Shown here: positions 6,725 to 6,878 of the stretch, piece by piece
How positions within the stretch are numbered: position 1 is the first letter of the stretch
How the letters are laid out: the number at the start of each line of letters is the position of its first letter
Assembly (NCBI GenBank): GCA_903821255.1
Contig: CAIJKT010001010.1
Span: forward strand, 1-6,878
Origin: an uncultured Lentisphaeria bacterium
GTDB lineage: Bacteria; Verrucomicrobiota; Lentisphaeria; Victivallales; Victivallaceae
DNA length: 6,878 nucleotides
Reading direction: 5' to 3'
Made by a program: the position numbers and the translations under genes
Notes under the pieces: model-generated
Told to the model about the DNA's origin: nothing
Seen by the model: only the letters and a program-made list of their open reading frames with translations
Database searches by the model: none

Positions 6725-6820
6725 TTACTCGCCGCCAGTCGGCATGTTCCAGCGGCGAAACCACGTCTCCGACGGGTATTCTTTATGGCAGATAAAAGCA
6801 TTTAACTCATTAATTAATAA
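6725..6820 (-). other. GC-rich islet with a protein-like 31-codon stretch (possible gene remnant)
   Basis: On the minus strand, 31 codons run from just after a TGA (6821-6823) to a TAA at 6725-6727. The last part reads HKEYPSETWFRRWNMPTGGE, which has the look of a real protein C-terminus, and its DNA is clearly richer in GC than the flanks. There is no ATG, GTG or TTG start in frame and no ribosome binding site, so it is not an intact gene. It could be the decayed end of an upstream gene, part of a dispersed repeat, or chance. I do not recognise the family. Confidence 0.25.
6729..6773. repeat. Interleaved inverted repeats in the GC-rich islet
   Basis: TCGCCGC (6729-6735) is the reverse complement of GCGGCGA (6752-6758), and GTCGG (6738-6742) is the reverse complement of CCGAC (6769-6773). 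The arms alternate, so as RNA from either strand they could form a pseudoknot-like fold or two competing hairpins. The site is upstream of the operon promoter, so the operon transcript would not include it. No U tract follows on either strand. Confidence 0.35.
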
Positions 6821-6839
6821 TCAATAACGAAATATTAGA

Positions 6840-6866
6840 TTGACACTTTTCCTATATATAGATAAT
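6840..6866 (+). promoter_or_regulatory. Weak candidate for a divergent promoter at the right edge
   Basis: TTGACA (6840-6845) is followed by GATAAT (6861-6866) after 15 bases, shorter than the usual 16-18. It would point to the right, out of the window. The region is AT-rich, so chance matches are expected, and no gene is visible on the plus strand to support it. Confidence 0.2.
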
Positions 6867-6878
6867 TGATTGTTAAAT

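Noticed and set aside
6852..6861. CTATATATAG palindrome
   Set aside because: It is a simple alternating AT tract in a very AT-rich region, so chance is the better explanation. It differs from the ATAGTAT half-sites.

Overview
This window carries one compact minus-strand gene cluster. It reads from the right edge towards the left: a GntR/LacI-type regulator (5469-6623), a type II secretion/pilin-like protein (4629-5450), a secreted 847-residue DUF4838 protein (1926-4469), and a second DUF4838 protein that runs off the left edge (<1-1898). The gaps between the genes are 18, 159 and 27 bases. No rRNA, tRNA, CRISPR array or insertion sequence was seen. Base composition is moderate, with AT-rich non-coding DNA at the right end.

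The likely host is a member of the Lentisphaerota (Victivallales-like) or a close relative in the Planctomycetota-Verrucomicrobiota-Chlamydiota group. This is an inference from three things: a pseudopilin with a [24 protein letters not shown] N-terminus and a C-terminal ADGH motif, a GntR winged helix joined to a LacI-like sensor domain, and large secreted DUF4838 proteins. That combination is typical of carbohydrate-degradation loci in this group. No taxonomic marker gene is present.

The right end (6624-6878) is the control region. It holds a minus-strand sigma70-type promoter that matches the consensus exactly (TTGACA, 17 bases, TATAAT). It also holds three copies of a 7-base half-site, ATAGTAT or its complement. 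Two copies lie one helical turn apart over the -10 element and the start of transcription. The third, inverted copy overlaps the regulator's start codon. The simplest reading is an autoregulated operon that is opened when the sensor domain binds a sugar-like ligand. Further upstream is a GC-rich islet with a protein-like 31-codon stretch and interleaved inverted repeats, which I cannot assign.

How the genes may work together (inference): the regulator senses a glycan breakdown product. The two exported DUF4838 proteins, which have a GH67-like N-terminal domain and in at least one case a CBM9-like C-terminal domain, act on or bind the glycan outside the cytoplasm. The pseudopilin may form or decorate a surface or secretion structure used in the process. 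A GC-rich hairpin just after the pseudopilin gene could set different expression levels for the pilin and the enzymes. The most interesting question here is the role of a locus-specific pseudopilin inside a regulated catabolic operon.
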